From Deltaproteobacteria bacterium (GTDB taxonomy: Bacteria > Myxococcota_A > UBA796 > GCA-2862545): a stretch of 64,000 bases of DNA. Below, one piece after another: positions 34,658 through 43,565 of this stretch. Location of the stretch: contig SBGP01000030.1 in the NCBI GenBank assembly GCA_006226595.1, forward strand, positions 1-64,000. Direction: 5' to 3'. Made by a program: the position numbers and the translations under genes. The number at the start of each line of letters is the position of its first letter. Position 1 is the stretch's first letter. The notes under the pieces were generated by a model. It was not told the DNA's origin, ran no database searches, and saw only the letters and a list, made by a program, of their open reading frames with translations.

Positions 34658-36376
34658 CTAGAGCTCGAGGTTCCAGGTCAGCCGCAGGCCACCCGCCGGC
34701 ATGCTCGGCACGTAGTACACCGCATCCAGGGTCGGTCCGTGTCGCCGTCGGCCGCGCAGCTCGAAGGGCAAGAACGCGGCGCGCACGCCGAAGCCCGCGA
34801 GGACGATGCCCGCGGTGGCGTACGGTCCGATGCTGGCGTTCTCGGAGCCCACGGCGAAGCCGAGTGAGGCCGCAGCAACATGCGGGTTGCCCTGGTCCGT
34901 CGCCCGGTCGGCCGGCGGCACGTAGAACAACGTGGGCGCCGTGCTGCCACGGACCCACCAGCGCACCTTTCCGGGCCCCTCGCAGGCCATGGTCAGCGCC
35001 GGCGAGCCCGAGAGAACGAGGCTTCGGCCGATGAAGTTCCAGCTCAGACGCACGTTCGACAGCGCTGCCGCCGCGCCAAAGCCGACGGTGCAGCGCTCGA
35101 TCGAACCCGACCGCCGCGGCACGAGCCGCGGGTCACCGGTCTGGGGGGACGCTGCGGCTGAATCGCCCTCCGGGTCGGAGGAGGACTCGCCCTCACCGCG
35201 CACGACGAGGCGCACCGTCGCCGAACGACGCGTCATGCCAGAGGTCATGCGCACGCTCAGCGCGTAGGTCCCGACGTGCTCGGCCTGCGCCTTGTAGTCG
35301 ATGAGCCCGTCGGGCAGCACCACGAAGCCCACCGGTCCGCCGCGCGCCGCGAAGCTCATGCCGCGGCCGCCGGCGTCCTCGAGCTGCACGCGCACGCGCT
35401 GGCCGACGGTGACGGCGATCTCCGGGATGGTGCGTCCATCGAGGGTTACCAGGATGATCTCTCCCGGGGCCTGCTCGGCCGCGGGAGCGGGCTCGGCCGG
35501 CACCGGAGCCGACACGCTGGCCACCACCCCGCACTCGCCGGGGAACTCGCGCAGCTCGGTCTGCGAGGCCACCCACACGGAAGGGCAGGCTCGCCCGTCG
35601 ACGCCGACGGCGCGGACGTCCGTCCGCCAGGGCAGGACGAGCTCGGTCTCGTCGCGAAGCAGACCCACGCGGTCCGCGTGACGCACGACCACGTCGTCCA
35701 CGCCGTCGCCGTTGAGGTCCGTGACCTGGAGCGCCCGTGGCTCCCGCGCGGTGAGCAGCTCCGCGCGAAGCTGGCCGGTGATCACGTCGTCCTCGACGGA
35801 GGACCACACCCACAGCCCGTCCCGGTAGCCCAGCCCACCAATCGGCCCTCCGGTGGCCAGCGTCGAGACGCCACGGGACGACAGCTCGGTGATACCGGGC
35901 TTTCCGTCGATACCGAGCGCGATCAGACCGCCGCCCGTCGCGAGGAGCGGGGTGCCCTCGGGGCGAGACTCTCGCCGTACCTCGACCAGCGCGCCCTCGG
36001 AGAGTCCGAGGACCACGACGTCCTTGCCCACCGCGACGAGGCTGCCCGCACTGTCGCCGAGCGCCTCGCAGCCCTCGCCGAAGGTCGCGACCGCCTCTCG
36101 CGCGGGCCAGGTCCACAGCGACAGCGACGTGTCCGTGCACGTCGCGAGGTGCGTCGCGCCGCTCACTTCGACCAGCGCCGCCACCGTGGAAGCGAGCTCG
36201 ACCGGTCGACGCTGGCCCGAGGCCAGGTCCATGACCACGCCGCGCGCCTCGCCCAGGGCGATCAGTGTCTCACCGTCGCCGACGATGCTGTGCACGGGGG
36301 CTTCGAGAGCGATGGGCTCGCCGGCGTTCGCCGACACGGCGAAGGCGAGCGCCAACAGCGAACTGCTGCGGTGCAT
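34658..36376 (-). CDS. Exported beta-propeller-like protein with FG-GAP segment
   Basis: The protein has 572 residues starting at ATG 36376 behind GGAGGAG, with a signal peptide (MHRSSSLLALAFAVSANA). Residues 20-290 are repeated short beta segments (GGGLIALGIDGKPG, GGPIGGLGYRDGLWVW) ending with a calcium-type DLNGDGVDDVVVRH, as in propeller/VCBS proteins. A middle Ig-like part (EIAVTVGQRVRVQLEDAGG) and a C-terminal region suggestive of a small outer-membrane barrel ending in LEL follow. The function is unknown. Confidence 0.65.
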   Translation of the reverse strand: MHRSSSLLALAFAVSANAGEPIALEAPVHSIVGDGETLIALGEARGVVMDLASGQRRPVELASTVAALVEVSGATHLATCTDTSLSLWTWPAREAVATFGEGCEALGDSAGSLVAVGKDVVVLGLSEGALVEVRRESRPEGTPLLATGGGLIALGIDGKPGITELSSRGVSTLATGGPIGGLGYRDGLWVWSSVEDDVITGQLRAELLTAREPRALQVTDLNGDGVDDVVVRHADRVGLLRDETELVLPWRTDVRAVGVDGRACPSVWVASQTELREFPGECGVVASVSAPVPAEPAPAAEQAPGEIILVTLDGRTIPEIAVTVGQRVRVQLEDAGGRGMSFAARGGPVGFVVLPDGLIDYKAQAEHVGTYALSVRMTSGMTRRSATVRLVVRGEGESSSDPEGDSAAASPQTGDPRLVPRRSGSIERCTVGFGAAAALSNVRLSWNFIGRSLVLSGSPALTMACEGPGKVRWWVRGSTAPTLFYVPPADRATDQGNPHVAAASLGFAVGSENASIGPYATAGIVLAGFGVRAAFLPFELRGRRRHGPTLDAVYYVPSMPAGGLRLTWNLEL

Positions 36377-36538
36377 GCGGGTCTCCTCCGCCCGAAGGTA
36401 CATCAACCCGTCGCCTTCGTCCTGCTCCACGCCCGACCCCTCCCCTGCTCCGGCGTCGCGATGTGCCGCAAAGCGCGTGATGAAGGGCCCCTCAGCGAAA
36501 CACCCGGGTTAGGACACGCCGCTTCCCGAGGGGTACGC

Positions 36539-37708
36539 ATGGCTGACATGTGGGCGCTCACCTTCGACCGGTCCCGCGAGGACTGGGACAGCTCCACCGG
36601 ACTCGTCAAAGAGCGCGTTCCCGTACCGGAACTCGTCGAGGGTCCGCAATCGCGCGATCACAGCCAGGTGATCGTGAAGGTCCGCTACGCCGGCTTCTGC
36701 GGCAGCGACCGCTCGATCTGGTGGCGCAAGGCCTTCGGCGACAGCATCCTCGGCTCCCTCGAGGAGGAGGGCCGCGACAAGCGCATCGTCGGCCACGAGC
36801 TGCTCGGCGAGATCGTCGCGGTGGGCAGTCGGGTCACGGCCAAGTACGGCTACAAGCCCGGGGACATCGTCTCCACCGAGTCGCACATCGTGTGCGGCAC
36901 CTGCACCCAGTGCCGCATGGGCCAGGCCCACGTGTGCGCGAACAACCGCACCATCGGCTTCGCCACCGACGGGGCGTTCGCCGAGTACATCAAGCTGCCA
37001 GCCAAGGCCCTCTGGCGCACCGACATCAGCCGCATCCGGCCTGAGGTCGCCGCCATCCAGGAGCCCTTCGGCAACGCCGTGCACGCGTGCCAGGTCAGCG
37101 ACCTGCGCGGCAAGAGCGTGGCCATCCTCGGCACCGGCACCATCGGCCTGTTCGCGGTGCTCATCGCCCGCGCGATGGGCGCCAGGCAGGTCATCGGCGT
37201 CGAGCCCGACCCGAAGCATCGGGCCATGGCCGAGCAGCTGGGCGCGGACGAGGTGATCGTGCCCGGTCCGCTCGACCCGGAGAACCCGTGGAAGAGCGAC
37301 CCGAGCGTCATCGCGCGGGTCAAGGAGCTCACCCGGGGCCAGGGCGTGGACGTCGCCATGGAGATGGCCGGCCTCAACGCGAGCGTGAACAACGCCCTGA
37401 AGATCACCCGCCCCGGTGGACAGGTCGTGCTCTTCGGCATCCGCGCCGGAAACATGGTGCTCGAGGACTCGGACAAGGTCGTGCTCAACGGCCTGCAGCT
37501 CCACGGAGTGGTCGGCCGCAAGCTGTTCGCGACGTGGGAGATGACGCGGGCCCTGCTCGAAGCCGACAACGGCATCCAGGACGCGATCTGGGACGTGATC
37601 CTCAACCGCGGCGAGGGCGCGATGGTGTCCATCGCCGACTGGGAGAAGGAGAGCTTCGAGGACATGATCCGCGCCAACCCGAAGCCGCTGATCGACTTCT
37701 CGCAGTAG
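36539..37708 (+). CDS. Zinc-dependent medium-chain dehydrogenase (threonine dehydrogenase-like)
   Basis: The protein has 389 residues. GAGGGG precedes ATG 36539. Catalytic zinc ligands are in GFCGSD and GHELLGE; the structural zinc site is CGTCTQCRMGQAHVC. The Rossmann motif is GTGTIGLFAVLIARAMGA, followed by VEPDPKHR, whose acidic residue favours NAD over NADP. The overall pattern is closest to L-threonine 3-dehydrogenase and sorbitol-type enzymes. No threonine-pathway gene such as kbl is nearby, so the alcohol substrate is uncertain. Confidence 0.85.
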   Translation: MADMWALTFDRSREDWDSSTGLVKERVPVPELVEGPQSRDHSQVIVKVRYAGFCGSDRSIWWRKAFGDSILGSLEEEGRDKRIVGHELLGEIVAVGSRVTAKYGYKPGDIVSTESHIVCGTCTQCRMGQAHVCANNRTIGFATDGAFAEYIKLPAKALWRTDISRIRPEVAAIQEPFGNAVHACQVSDLRGKSVAILGTGTIGLFAVLIARAMGARQVIGVEPDPKHRAMAEQLGADEVIVPGPLDPENPWKSDPSVIARVKELTRGQGVDVAMEMAGLNASVNNALKITRPGGQVVLFGIRAGNMVLEDSDKVVLNGLQLHGVVGRKLFATWEMTRALLEADNGIQDAIWDVILNRGEGAMVSIADWEKESFEDMIRANPKPLIDFSQ

Positions 37709-37752
37709 CGCCCGCCGCGCCCCGACGTGGCATGCTGGGCGCAGGAGGTCCC

Positions 37753-38325
37753 GTGATCCTGCTCCTCGCCGCTGCCCTCGCCGCCCCGCCGGACGGCTTC
37801 TCGCTCACCAAGTCCGACGTGTCGGGCTGCGAGCTGTACAAGGGAAGCGCCGACGCGAAGGGCGACGTGCCCATGCGCGCCGAGTGCCGCTGGGCCGACA
37901 TCAGCCTCGAGACCTTCCACGCGAAGTTCTCGGACTGGGAGGCTCACGACGACATCTTCTCGAGTGTCGTGTCCTCGCGGATCCAGCGAAGCGGTGACCC
38001 GGTGCTGGTCCACCAGCGGCACTACGCGAGGGGCATCAGCGACCGCGAGATCCTCCTGTGGGGCAAGACCGAGAAGGTCGGCGATGGCTGGCGCTTCTCG
38101 TGGAGTCGCGCCACGGGCGAGACGTTGACCCCCGCCTCGGGCAATGTCGCCGCCGAGCGCAGCGACGGCGCCTGGGAGGCCCACCCCCACCCGGACGGCG
38201 GCGTGACGGTCACCTACGAGCTCACCTACGACCCGGGCGGCAGCGTGCCCGGCTTTCTCGTGCGCAGCTTTCAGGGCTCCGGCTTCGCGGCGGTCGTGAC
38301 CGAGCTCCACGACTACCTCAAGTAG
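37753..38325 (+). CDS. Exported START-like lipid-binding domain protein
   Basis: The protein has 190 residues starting at GTG 37753 with AGGAGG upstream, and a short signal peptide (VILLLAAALAAPPDG). The body matches START/SRPBCC helix-grip proteins: LETFHAKFSDWEAHDD, VLVHQRHYARGISDREILL, TVTYELTYDPGGSVPGFLVR and a C-terminal helix FAAVVTELHDYL. These bind lipids or hydrophobic ligands. It probably acts in the periplasm. It follows the dehydrogenase gene by 44 bases. Confidence 0.75.
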   Translation: MILLLAAALAAPPDGFSLTKSDVSGCELYKGSADAKGDVPMRAECRWADISLETFHAKFSDWEAHDDIFSSVVSSRIQRSGDPVLVHQRHYARGISDREILLWGKTEKVGDGWRFSWSRATGETLTPASGNVAAERSDGAWEAHPHPDGGVTVTYELTYDPGGSVPGFLVRSFQGSGFAAVVTELHDYLK

Positions 38326-38329
38326 CCGC

Positions 38330-39052
38330 TCACCGAAGCAAGAAGCCGAACCAGCGCTCGATGGCGGCCTCGTCCACGCCGTCGCCGCGCCAGTGCTGCA
38401 GGGGGTAGGCCGAGTCCCGCGCGTAGAAGTGCGCGGTCTGGAGTTCCCCCTCGCGCGCGTCGGCGTCGACCCACTGCACCTCGTAGGACGGCACGTCCGG
38501 GGTCCGCAGGATGCCCGCGATGGCGAAGGCCTCGAGCACGTACTTCCGCTGGTTCTTGTTCGACGGGAAGATCTTGCGGATCGCGGCGTCGAGCTGTCCC
38601 AGCCGGGCCTCGGGACCGAGCGCGCGCAGGCCGTCGAGCACGGCGGCCAGCATGCGTCGGTCCTCCGCAGTGGGTTCGCGGGCCGCGAGGGCGCGGAAGG
38701 TCGCCAGGTCGGCGAGCGCGTAGGCGGTGTCGTAGAAACGCACGAGGGACTTCTGGTTCGCGCGGAGCGCCTCGAAGCCCGGCCCACCCGCCCCGACGCC
38801 ATGCTCCGGAAGCTCGCAGACCGCGCAGAAGCGGCCCTGGTAGTAGCGAGACGGCGCGAAGTCGTGTGTGGGCAGGTGCTGCATCGCAGCCCAGGAGCCC
38901 AGGGCCGACCGCCAGTCGAGTCGACGGGCGGAGAGGCTGGCGGCGAATGACCTCGCGACCTCCTCGCGCGAGATGTCGGCGACCAGGGCTTGCACCAGGC
39001 CGACGGCCTCGTCGTGTGTACGCATGCGCGAAGAATAGCTGAAGGCGGTCAT
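38330..39052 (-). CDS. Hypothetical cytoplasmic protein
   Basis: The protein has 240 residues (231 if ATG 39025 is used), mainly helical and without signal or membrane segments. It contains an FCAVCELP cysteine pair and the segment RKIFPSNKNQRKYVLEAFAIAGIL. I do not recognise a family. It is convergent with the START-like gene, with only four bases between stops, and divergent from the nuclease-like gene at 39085. Neither candidate start has a strong ribosome site. Confidence 0.6.
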   Translation of the reverse strand: MTAFSYSSRMRTHDEAVGLVQALVADISREEVARSFAASLSARRLDWRSALGSWAAMQHLPTHDFAPSRYYQGRFCAVCELPEHGVGAGGPGFEALRANQKSLVRFYDTAYALADLATFRALAAREPTAEDRRMLAAVLDGLRALGPEARLGQLDAAIRKIFPSNKNQRKYVLEAFAIAGILRTPDVPSYEVQWVDADAREGELQTAHFYARDSAYPLQHWRGDGVDEAAIERWFGFLLR

Positions 39053-39084
39053 TTTTTGACCGCCCCACCAGGTACAACCGCATC

Positions 39085-39573
39085 ATGGATCACGCTGTTC
39101 CCATGTCCTGGCTCCTCGTCGCGGTGGGGGTCACGTGTGTCGCGCTGCTGGGGTGGTGGCGCGCCGCATACCGCATGACCCGGGGGAACCGCCGGCGTCA
39201 GGTACGGGCACAGCGTGGAGAGGACGGGGCCGCCGATGTGCTCGCGGCTGCCGGCTTTACCATCCTCGACCACCAGGTCACGGCGGAGTGGAGCTACTGG
39301 CTCGACGACGCCGAGGTGGTCGTTCGGTGCCGTGCCGATCTGCTCGTCGAGGGGGACAGCGGGCGGTACGTCGCCGAGGTGAAGACCGGCGCGCGAGCCA
39401 TCGATCCAACGAATCCGGCCACCCGCCGCCAGCTCCTCGAGTACCGTCTCGCCTTTCCGGTCGATGGCGTGCTGCTCGTGGACATGGAGGAGCGGCGGGT
39501 GGTCGCGGTGGACTTCGACCTGGATCACACCGGTGACTTCATCTGGGATTACGAGTCGGCCGCCGCGAGCTGA
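39085..39573 (+). CDS. Membrane-anchored PD-(D/E)XK nuclease-like protein
   Basis: The protein has 162 residues. One N-terminal helix (WLLVAVGVTCVALLGWW) is followed by a basic patch (TRGNRRRQVRAQRG) and a small domain with RADLLVE...RYVAEVKTG. The Asp and the E-x-K pair are the core of PD-(D/E)XK nucleases. RRQLLEYRLAF and DGVLLVDMEE continue the fold. It may process DNA at the membrane, but a non-catalytic role cannot be excluded. The 3' end overlaps the convergent sigma-factor gene by 25 bases. Confidence 0.6.
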   Translation: MDHAVPMSWLLVAVGVTCVALLGWWRAAYRMTRGNRRRQVRAQRGEDGAADVLAAAGFTILDHQVTAEWSYWLDDAEVVVRCRADLLVEGDSGRYVAEVKTGARAIDPTNPATRRQLLEYRLAFPVDGVLLVDMEERRVVAVDFDLDHTGDFIWDYESAAAS

Positions 39574-40454
39574 CCGCCCGCGAGCTTGTGCGGCGCCAGC
39601 ACGGTCCACACGCGATGCACCCGGCCATGCCGCACGCCGAACATCGTCACCGCCAGCGTCGCGAAGCGCGACGGCCGGTCGCCAGACCGCAGCACCACCG
39701 CTGGACAGCCGCCGATCACCGCCGCCTCGTAGTGCCCTCCCGGCGTCTTTCGCGCCAGACCGATGAGCAGCCTGGCGACGCGCTCGGGTCCGCGCACGGG
39801 CCGGGTGGCCGCGTGGTACACACCGCCGCCGTCGCTCAGGGCCACAGCATCGGCATCGAGCAAGGCCACCACCCCCTCGACGTCCCCCTGGAGGATGCAC
39901 GCCGCGAGCGCGCCCACCGCCGCGAGCCCCGGCCCCAGCTCGCTCTGGGGCTCCATCGCATCGGAGAGCGCCTTGCGCGCGCGGTGCAGGCTCACCTTCA
40001 CGCTGCCGTCCCCGATCGCCAGGATCTCCGCCGCCTCCGCGGTCGACAAGCCCATCACCTCGCGGAGCAGCCAGACGGCGCGCTGGCCGGGCGTCAGGCG
40101 CTCGAGGGCGACGAGCAGCGCGTAGGACACGGTCTCCAGCCGCTCACCGGGAAGCTCCGGGTCGACGGCCGGCACGGGTAGCCCCCCGCTGCCCAACTCG
40201 TCCACCGGCGAGGGCAGCCACGGCCCGACGTACGGCGCGCGTCGCCGTCGCCGCAGCTTGTCGCGGGACGTGTTGAGCACCACCCGAACCAGCCACGGGC
40301 GCAGGGGTCGGTCGCTGGCTGGCGGCGAGCGGAGGGCCTTCACGAAGCTCTCCTGCAGCGCCTCGTCCGCATCGGCGGCGGTGCCGAGCATGCGGTACGA
40401 CAGGCCCCAGAGCAGGGCCTGGTGCTCGCGAAAGGCGGCCTCGAGCGCCGTCAT
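39549..40454 (-). CDS. ECF sigma factor, ECF41-like, with SnoaL-type C-terminal domain
   Basis: The protein has 301 residues. Region 2 (YRMLGTAADADEALQESFVKA) and region 4 (LTPGQRAVWLLREVMGLSTAEAAEIL...SVKVSLHRARKAL) are clear. The linker has WLPSP in place of the ECF41 WLPEP, and the extra C-terminal domain carries DGGGVY in place of DGGGK. Both mark the ECF41 group, which has no classical anti-sigma factor and controls itself through this domain. Its ATG overlaps the stop of the FAD oxidoreductase gene by 4 bases; ECF41 genes are typically next to such redox genes. Confidence 0.88.
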   Translation of the reverse strand: MTALEAAFREHQALLWGLSYRMLGTAADADEALQESFVKALRSPPASDRPLRPWLVRVVLNTSRDKLRRRRRAPYVGPWLPSPVDELGSGGLPVPAVDPELPGERLETVSYALLVALERLTPGQRAVWLLREVMGLSTAEAAEILAIGDGSVKVSLHRARKALSDAMEPQSELGPGLAAVGALAACILQGDVEGVVALLDADAVALSDGGGVYHAATRPVRGPERVARLLIGLARKTPGGHYEAAVIGGCPAVVLRSGDRPSRFATLAVTMFGVRHGRVHRVWTVLAPHKLAGGQLAAADS

Positions 40455-41695
40455 GCGACGGCCTTGCGCGCGAGGAGTCCGGCGGCCGCGGCAAGCGCGC
40501 TCTCGACGGCCGCATCGAGGAGGAGGTGCTCGCCTTGCACCCAGTCGCCCGCCACCCACAGGTCGGCAGCGAGCCGGCCCGGACAGCGCGGCTCGCCGGG
40601 ACGCGGCAGGTCGTGAGCCACGGTCATCGCCGGCAGGAAGCGGTCGTGCACCTGCCGGGCGCGCCAGTCGCCGTACAGCAGGTCCATGGCTTCCTCCAGC
40701 TCGTTGCGAAGCAGGCCGGGGTCGGTCCCGCCGTGCACGTCTTGTCCACCGTAGACCGCCGCGTGGACCACGGTGAACCCCGGCGGGCCAAAGCGGGCGA
40801 CGGAGGAGTGCTCGCTCACGTACACGGGCCGATCGACGCCGAGCGCGAAGCGGCGGGCCGGGTCGACGTCCCCGCGGAGCACGAGGTCGAGACAGGCGGC
40901 GCGCACGGGCGTGGCCCGGTCCAAGGCCTCGGCGAGCCGCGGATGACCGGTGAGCTTGTGCGCCACTTTGGGGGAGACTGCGAGCACCGCCCCGCTCACC
41001 CCGAGCTCTCCGGCATCGGTGGTGACCAGCCCACCTTCGACCCGCCGCACGGCCGCGTGCTCGTGGATCACCACCCCGAGCGCCTCGCACCGCGAGCGGA
41101 GCCCGTCGACAAGCGATTGCCAGCCCCCGTCGAGGTAGAGCACGCCGTGCAGCGCCCGCTGGAGCTGAGCCGCCGCCGCGCCCGCGTCGAAGCGCTCGAG
41201 ATCGGCGCAGTACGTGCTCACCCGCACCAGCGCGCCGAGAACCCGCCGAACCCGCGGCGCCAGCGGGGCCAGCCACTGGGACACGCTCCGCCCCCGCAGA
41301 CTCTCCGGGCGGAGCAGCGCGAGTCCAGCGACCCACCGGGCCAGGGCGAAGCGTTCTCCTGCGGTGAGCAAGGGCGTAGACGCCGCGGCCATCGGCGTGA
41401 ACGGCAGCGGGTGGAGCTCGCCCTCCACCAGGCCCAACGTCGACAAGGGCGGGCGCCCACCGCGGATCGACACACCGAGATCGAGGAGCGCCCGTCGTGC
41501 CAAACCCTGCACATAGAGGGCGTGGGGGCCGAGGTTCACGGCGAACTCCCCCATCCACTCCGAACGTCCGCGACCGCCAAGGCGCGAGCCCTCGAACAAG
41601 TGCACCTCGCGGCCCCCGCGAGCGAGCGTGGCCGCGGCGATCAGGCCGGCGAGTCCCCCTCCGACGACAGCGAGGGGTGCGTGAGCGTGGGTCAT
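40451..41695 (-). CDS. FAD-dependent amine oxidase/desaturase-like oxidoreductase
   Basis: The protein has 414 residues starting at ATG 41695 behind AAGGAGG. The dinucleotide motif LAVVGGGLAGLIAAATLARGG is followed by EGSRLGGRGRSE, as in phytoene-desaturase and amine-oxidase families. A second FAD contact is seen near the C-terminus (LWVAGDWVQGEHLLLDAAVESALAAA). The substrate is unknown. It is translationally coupled to the ECF41-like sigma factor, which suggests that the sigma factor and this enzyme belong to one stress or lipid-redox response. Confidence 0.8.
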   Translation of the reverse strand: MTHAHAPLAVVGGGLAGLIAAATLARGGREVHLFEGSRLGGRGRSEWMGEFAVNLGPHALYVQGLARRALLDLGVSIRGGRPPLSTLGLVEGELHPLPFTPMAAASTPLLTAGERFALARWVAGLALLRPESLRGRSVSQWLAPLAPRVRRVLGALVRVSTYCADLERFDAGAAAAQLQRALHGVLYLDGGWQSLVDGLRSRCEALGVVIHEHAAVRRVEGGLVTTDAGELGVSGAVLAVSPKVAHKLTGHPRLAEALDRATPVRAACLDLVLRGDVDPARRFALGVDRPVYVSEHSSVARFGPPGFTVVHAAVYGGQDVHGGTDPGLLRNELEEAMDLLYGDWRARQVHDRFLPAMTVAHDLPRPGEPRCPGRLAADLWVAGDWVQGEHLLLDAAVESALAAAAGLLARKAVA

Positions 41696-41869
41696 GGTGC
41701 CTCCTTGTACCCACACCACGTCTCGGAGCTGGCGAAGGTTACCGACCTCGCGAAAAAGTGCTCCTCGGAGCGTGCCGAGCGGGCTACATGCGCCCACCAC
41801 GAGTGGCCCCGCTTGACGATGGGCCCGCTGAAAGCCACTCTATCGACCTGTGCGCCCGCGGAGTGCCCC

Positions 41870-43519
41870 TTGTCACGACCCCTCCTCCTCGCCCTGCTCC
41901 TCTCCTCCGGCTGTGCACGCATGGTCCCGCAACAGGTCGCCGACGGCGTGGCCCAGCTGACCGTACGCGATCTCGGCGGCGTGCTGCTCGCCGTAAACGG
42001 CGACGAGACCTGTGGCTTCTCGAGCGCCGCGGTAATCGACAACCCGTCGATCGCCGGAGAGGTCGGCGAGACCGGCACCGTGACGTACACGGTCACGGAC
42101 TGCGCCATCGACCTCGGGAGCGAGCCCGTCGACCTCAAGACCGACTGCAACGACATCACCACCGCTGGCACCGGTGCCGTCACGGTCACGGCCCGCAAGA
42201 TCGTCACCGGACGGCTCACTGGCGACCCGGAGACTCCGGTCATCCCCGAGGAACCGGACGCCGCGAGCTTCGTCATCGACCAGGCGACCTTCGTCGACTT
42301 CGACGTGACCAAGACGGGCAGCGACAGCCACATGCGCATCGTCGACGGCTCGCTGTCGGCGACGATCACGCCGATGCTCGCGGTCGACGTCGAGAACGGT
42401 GCGTGCTCGGTCCTCACCCCGCACATCGCGTTCAGCGACATCACCTGGGGCGCATCGACCGTGTCGGTGACCTCTGGCAAGCGGGAGTTCGAGGTGCCCA
42501 TCGCCAACGGCAGCCTCGACGCGGTCAACGGCACCATCGGTGAGCACGAGAACTGGGTCGAGGGCTCCCTCACGGTGTGGAAGAAGACCAAGGACGTGCT
42601 GCTGGAGGGCCCGACCGAGGGTCTCGACCCCGACTACGACGCGCAGCTCATCGAGGACTCCTACACCTGCAACCCCGAGCTGGCGCAGCCGGTCAGCTTC
42701 AGCTGCGACCTCGACCCGAAGCTCGCCGAGGGCGCCGCGCGCCTGATCGTGAAGAACTTCGGCCTGGTCACCAAGACCACCGACCTCGACACGGACTGCG
42801 GCTTCGGAAACCTCATGGAGCAGGTCTCGGGGCTGATCTCCATCGGCGCCCTCACCGGCCTGTTCACCGGAGACCCCGAGACCATCGAGATCAACGCCGA
42901 TGCCTGCGCGCTCGGCGGCGACATGTTCCCGATCATCGAGGACTGCGTCGGGACCGAGTACTTCCTCGACGGCAACGTGGTCGTCACTGGCACCAAGACG
43001 GTCACGGGCAAGGTCGTGCTCTCTACGAACCCGCTGCAGCCGCAGGACCGCGAGAGCGCCGTCGTCGAGATCGACCAGGTGCTGATCTCCGAGGCGACGC
43101 CGCTGGAGCTCCCCCCGGGTGCGAGCGACTACGAGCCGCACCTCACGATGCACAACGGCACGCTGTCGGGCACGTACAACCCGATCACCGGCGAGGCCGC
43201 GGACACCCCCGGCGCCTACTTCGTCGTCATCCCCGTCGGCGGCTTCGAGGGCGTGCGCCTGCAGAACGCCGAAGTCACGCTGCACCAGGGCGCGATGCGC
43301 TTCCCGATGCGCGTCGACGACAGCGACCTGTACGCCTTCACCGGCGCATACCAGGACGAGTCGAACTGGCTTTACGGCACGGTGACGATCGACGGCACGA
43401 CCTGGGAGATCGGCTCGAGCAGCACCCCCATCCAGCTCGACCCGGACTTCGACCTCGCCGCCTTCGAGCTGTCCTACGAGTGCATCGACAACCTCAAGGA
43501 AGTGCTGCCCGCGGGGTAG
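41870..43519 (+). CDS. Lipoprotein with an internal duplication
   Basis: The protein has 549 residues. TTG 41870 with GGAG upstream gives a short signal ending LSSGC, a lipobox. The body is two related halves of about 260 residues. Each has a (G)xxTGDPET segment, a VxIDQ strand, a hydrophilic strand ending DGSLSAT or NGTLSGT, and a closing 'ENW..G(S/T)(L/V)T...LDPD(Y/F)D' followed by YxCxxxL. The halves are diverged, implying an old duplication. No family is recognised. A possible promoter has TTGACG at 41813-41818. Confidence 0.7.
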   Translation: MSRPLLLALLLSSGCARMVPQQVADGVAQLTVRDLGGVLLAVNGDETCGFSSAAVIDNPSIAGEVGETGTVTYTVTDCAIDLGSEPVDLKTDCNDITTAGTGAVTVTARKIVTGRLTGDPETPVIPEEPDAASFVIDQATFVDFDVTKTGSDSHMRIVDGSLSATITPMLAVDVENGACSVLTPHIAFSDITWGASTVSVTSGKREFEVPIANGSLDAVNGTIGEHENWVEGSLTVWKKTKDVLLEGPTEGLDPDYDAQLIEDSYTCNPELAQPVSFSCDLDPKLAEGAARLIVKNFGLVTKTTDLDTDCGFGNLMEQVSGLISIGALTGLFTGDPETIEINADACALGGDMFPIIEDCVGTEYFLDGNVVVTGTKTVTGKVVLSTNPLQPQDRESAVVEIDQVLISEATPLELPPGASDYEPHLTMHNGTLSGTYNPITGEAADTPGAYFVVIPVGGFEGVRLQNAEVTLHQGAMRFPMRVDDSDLYAFTGAYQDESNWLYGTVTIDGTTWEIGSSSTPIQLDPDFDLAAFELSYECIDNLKEVLPAG

Positions 43520-43565
43520 GCTTTCCGTGCGAGAAGGCTCGCGGGTCCAAGCAACAGGAGGTCCG

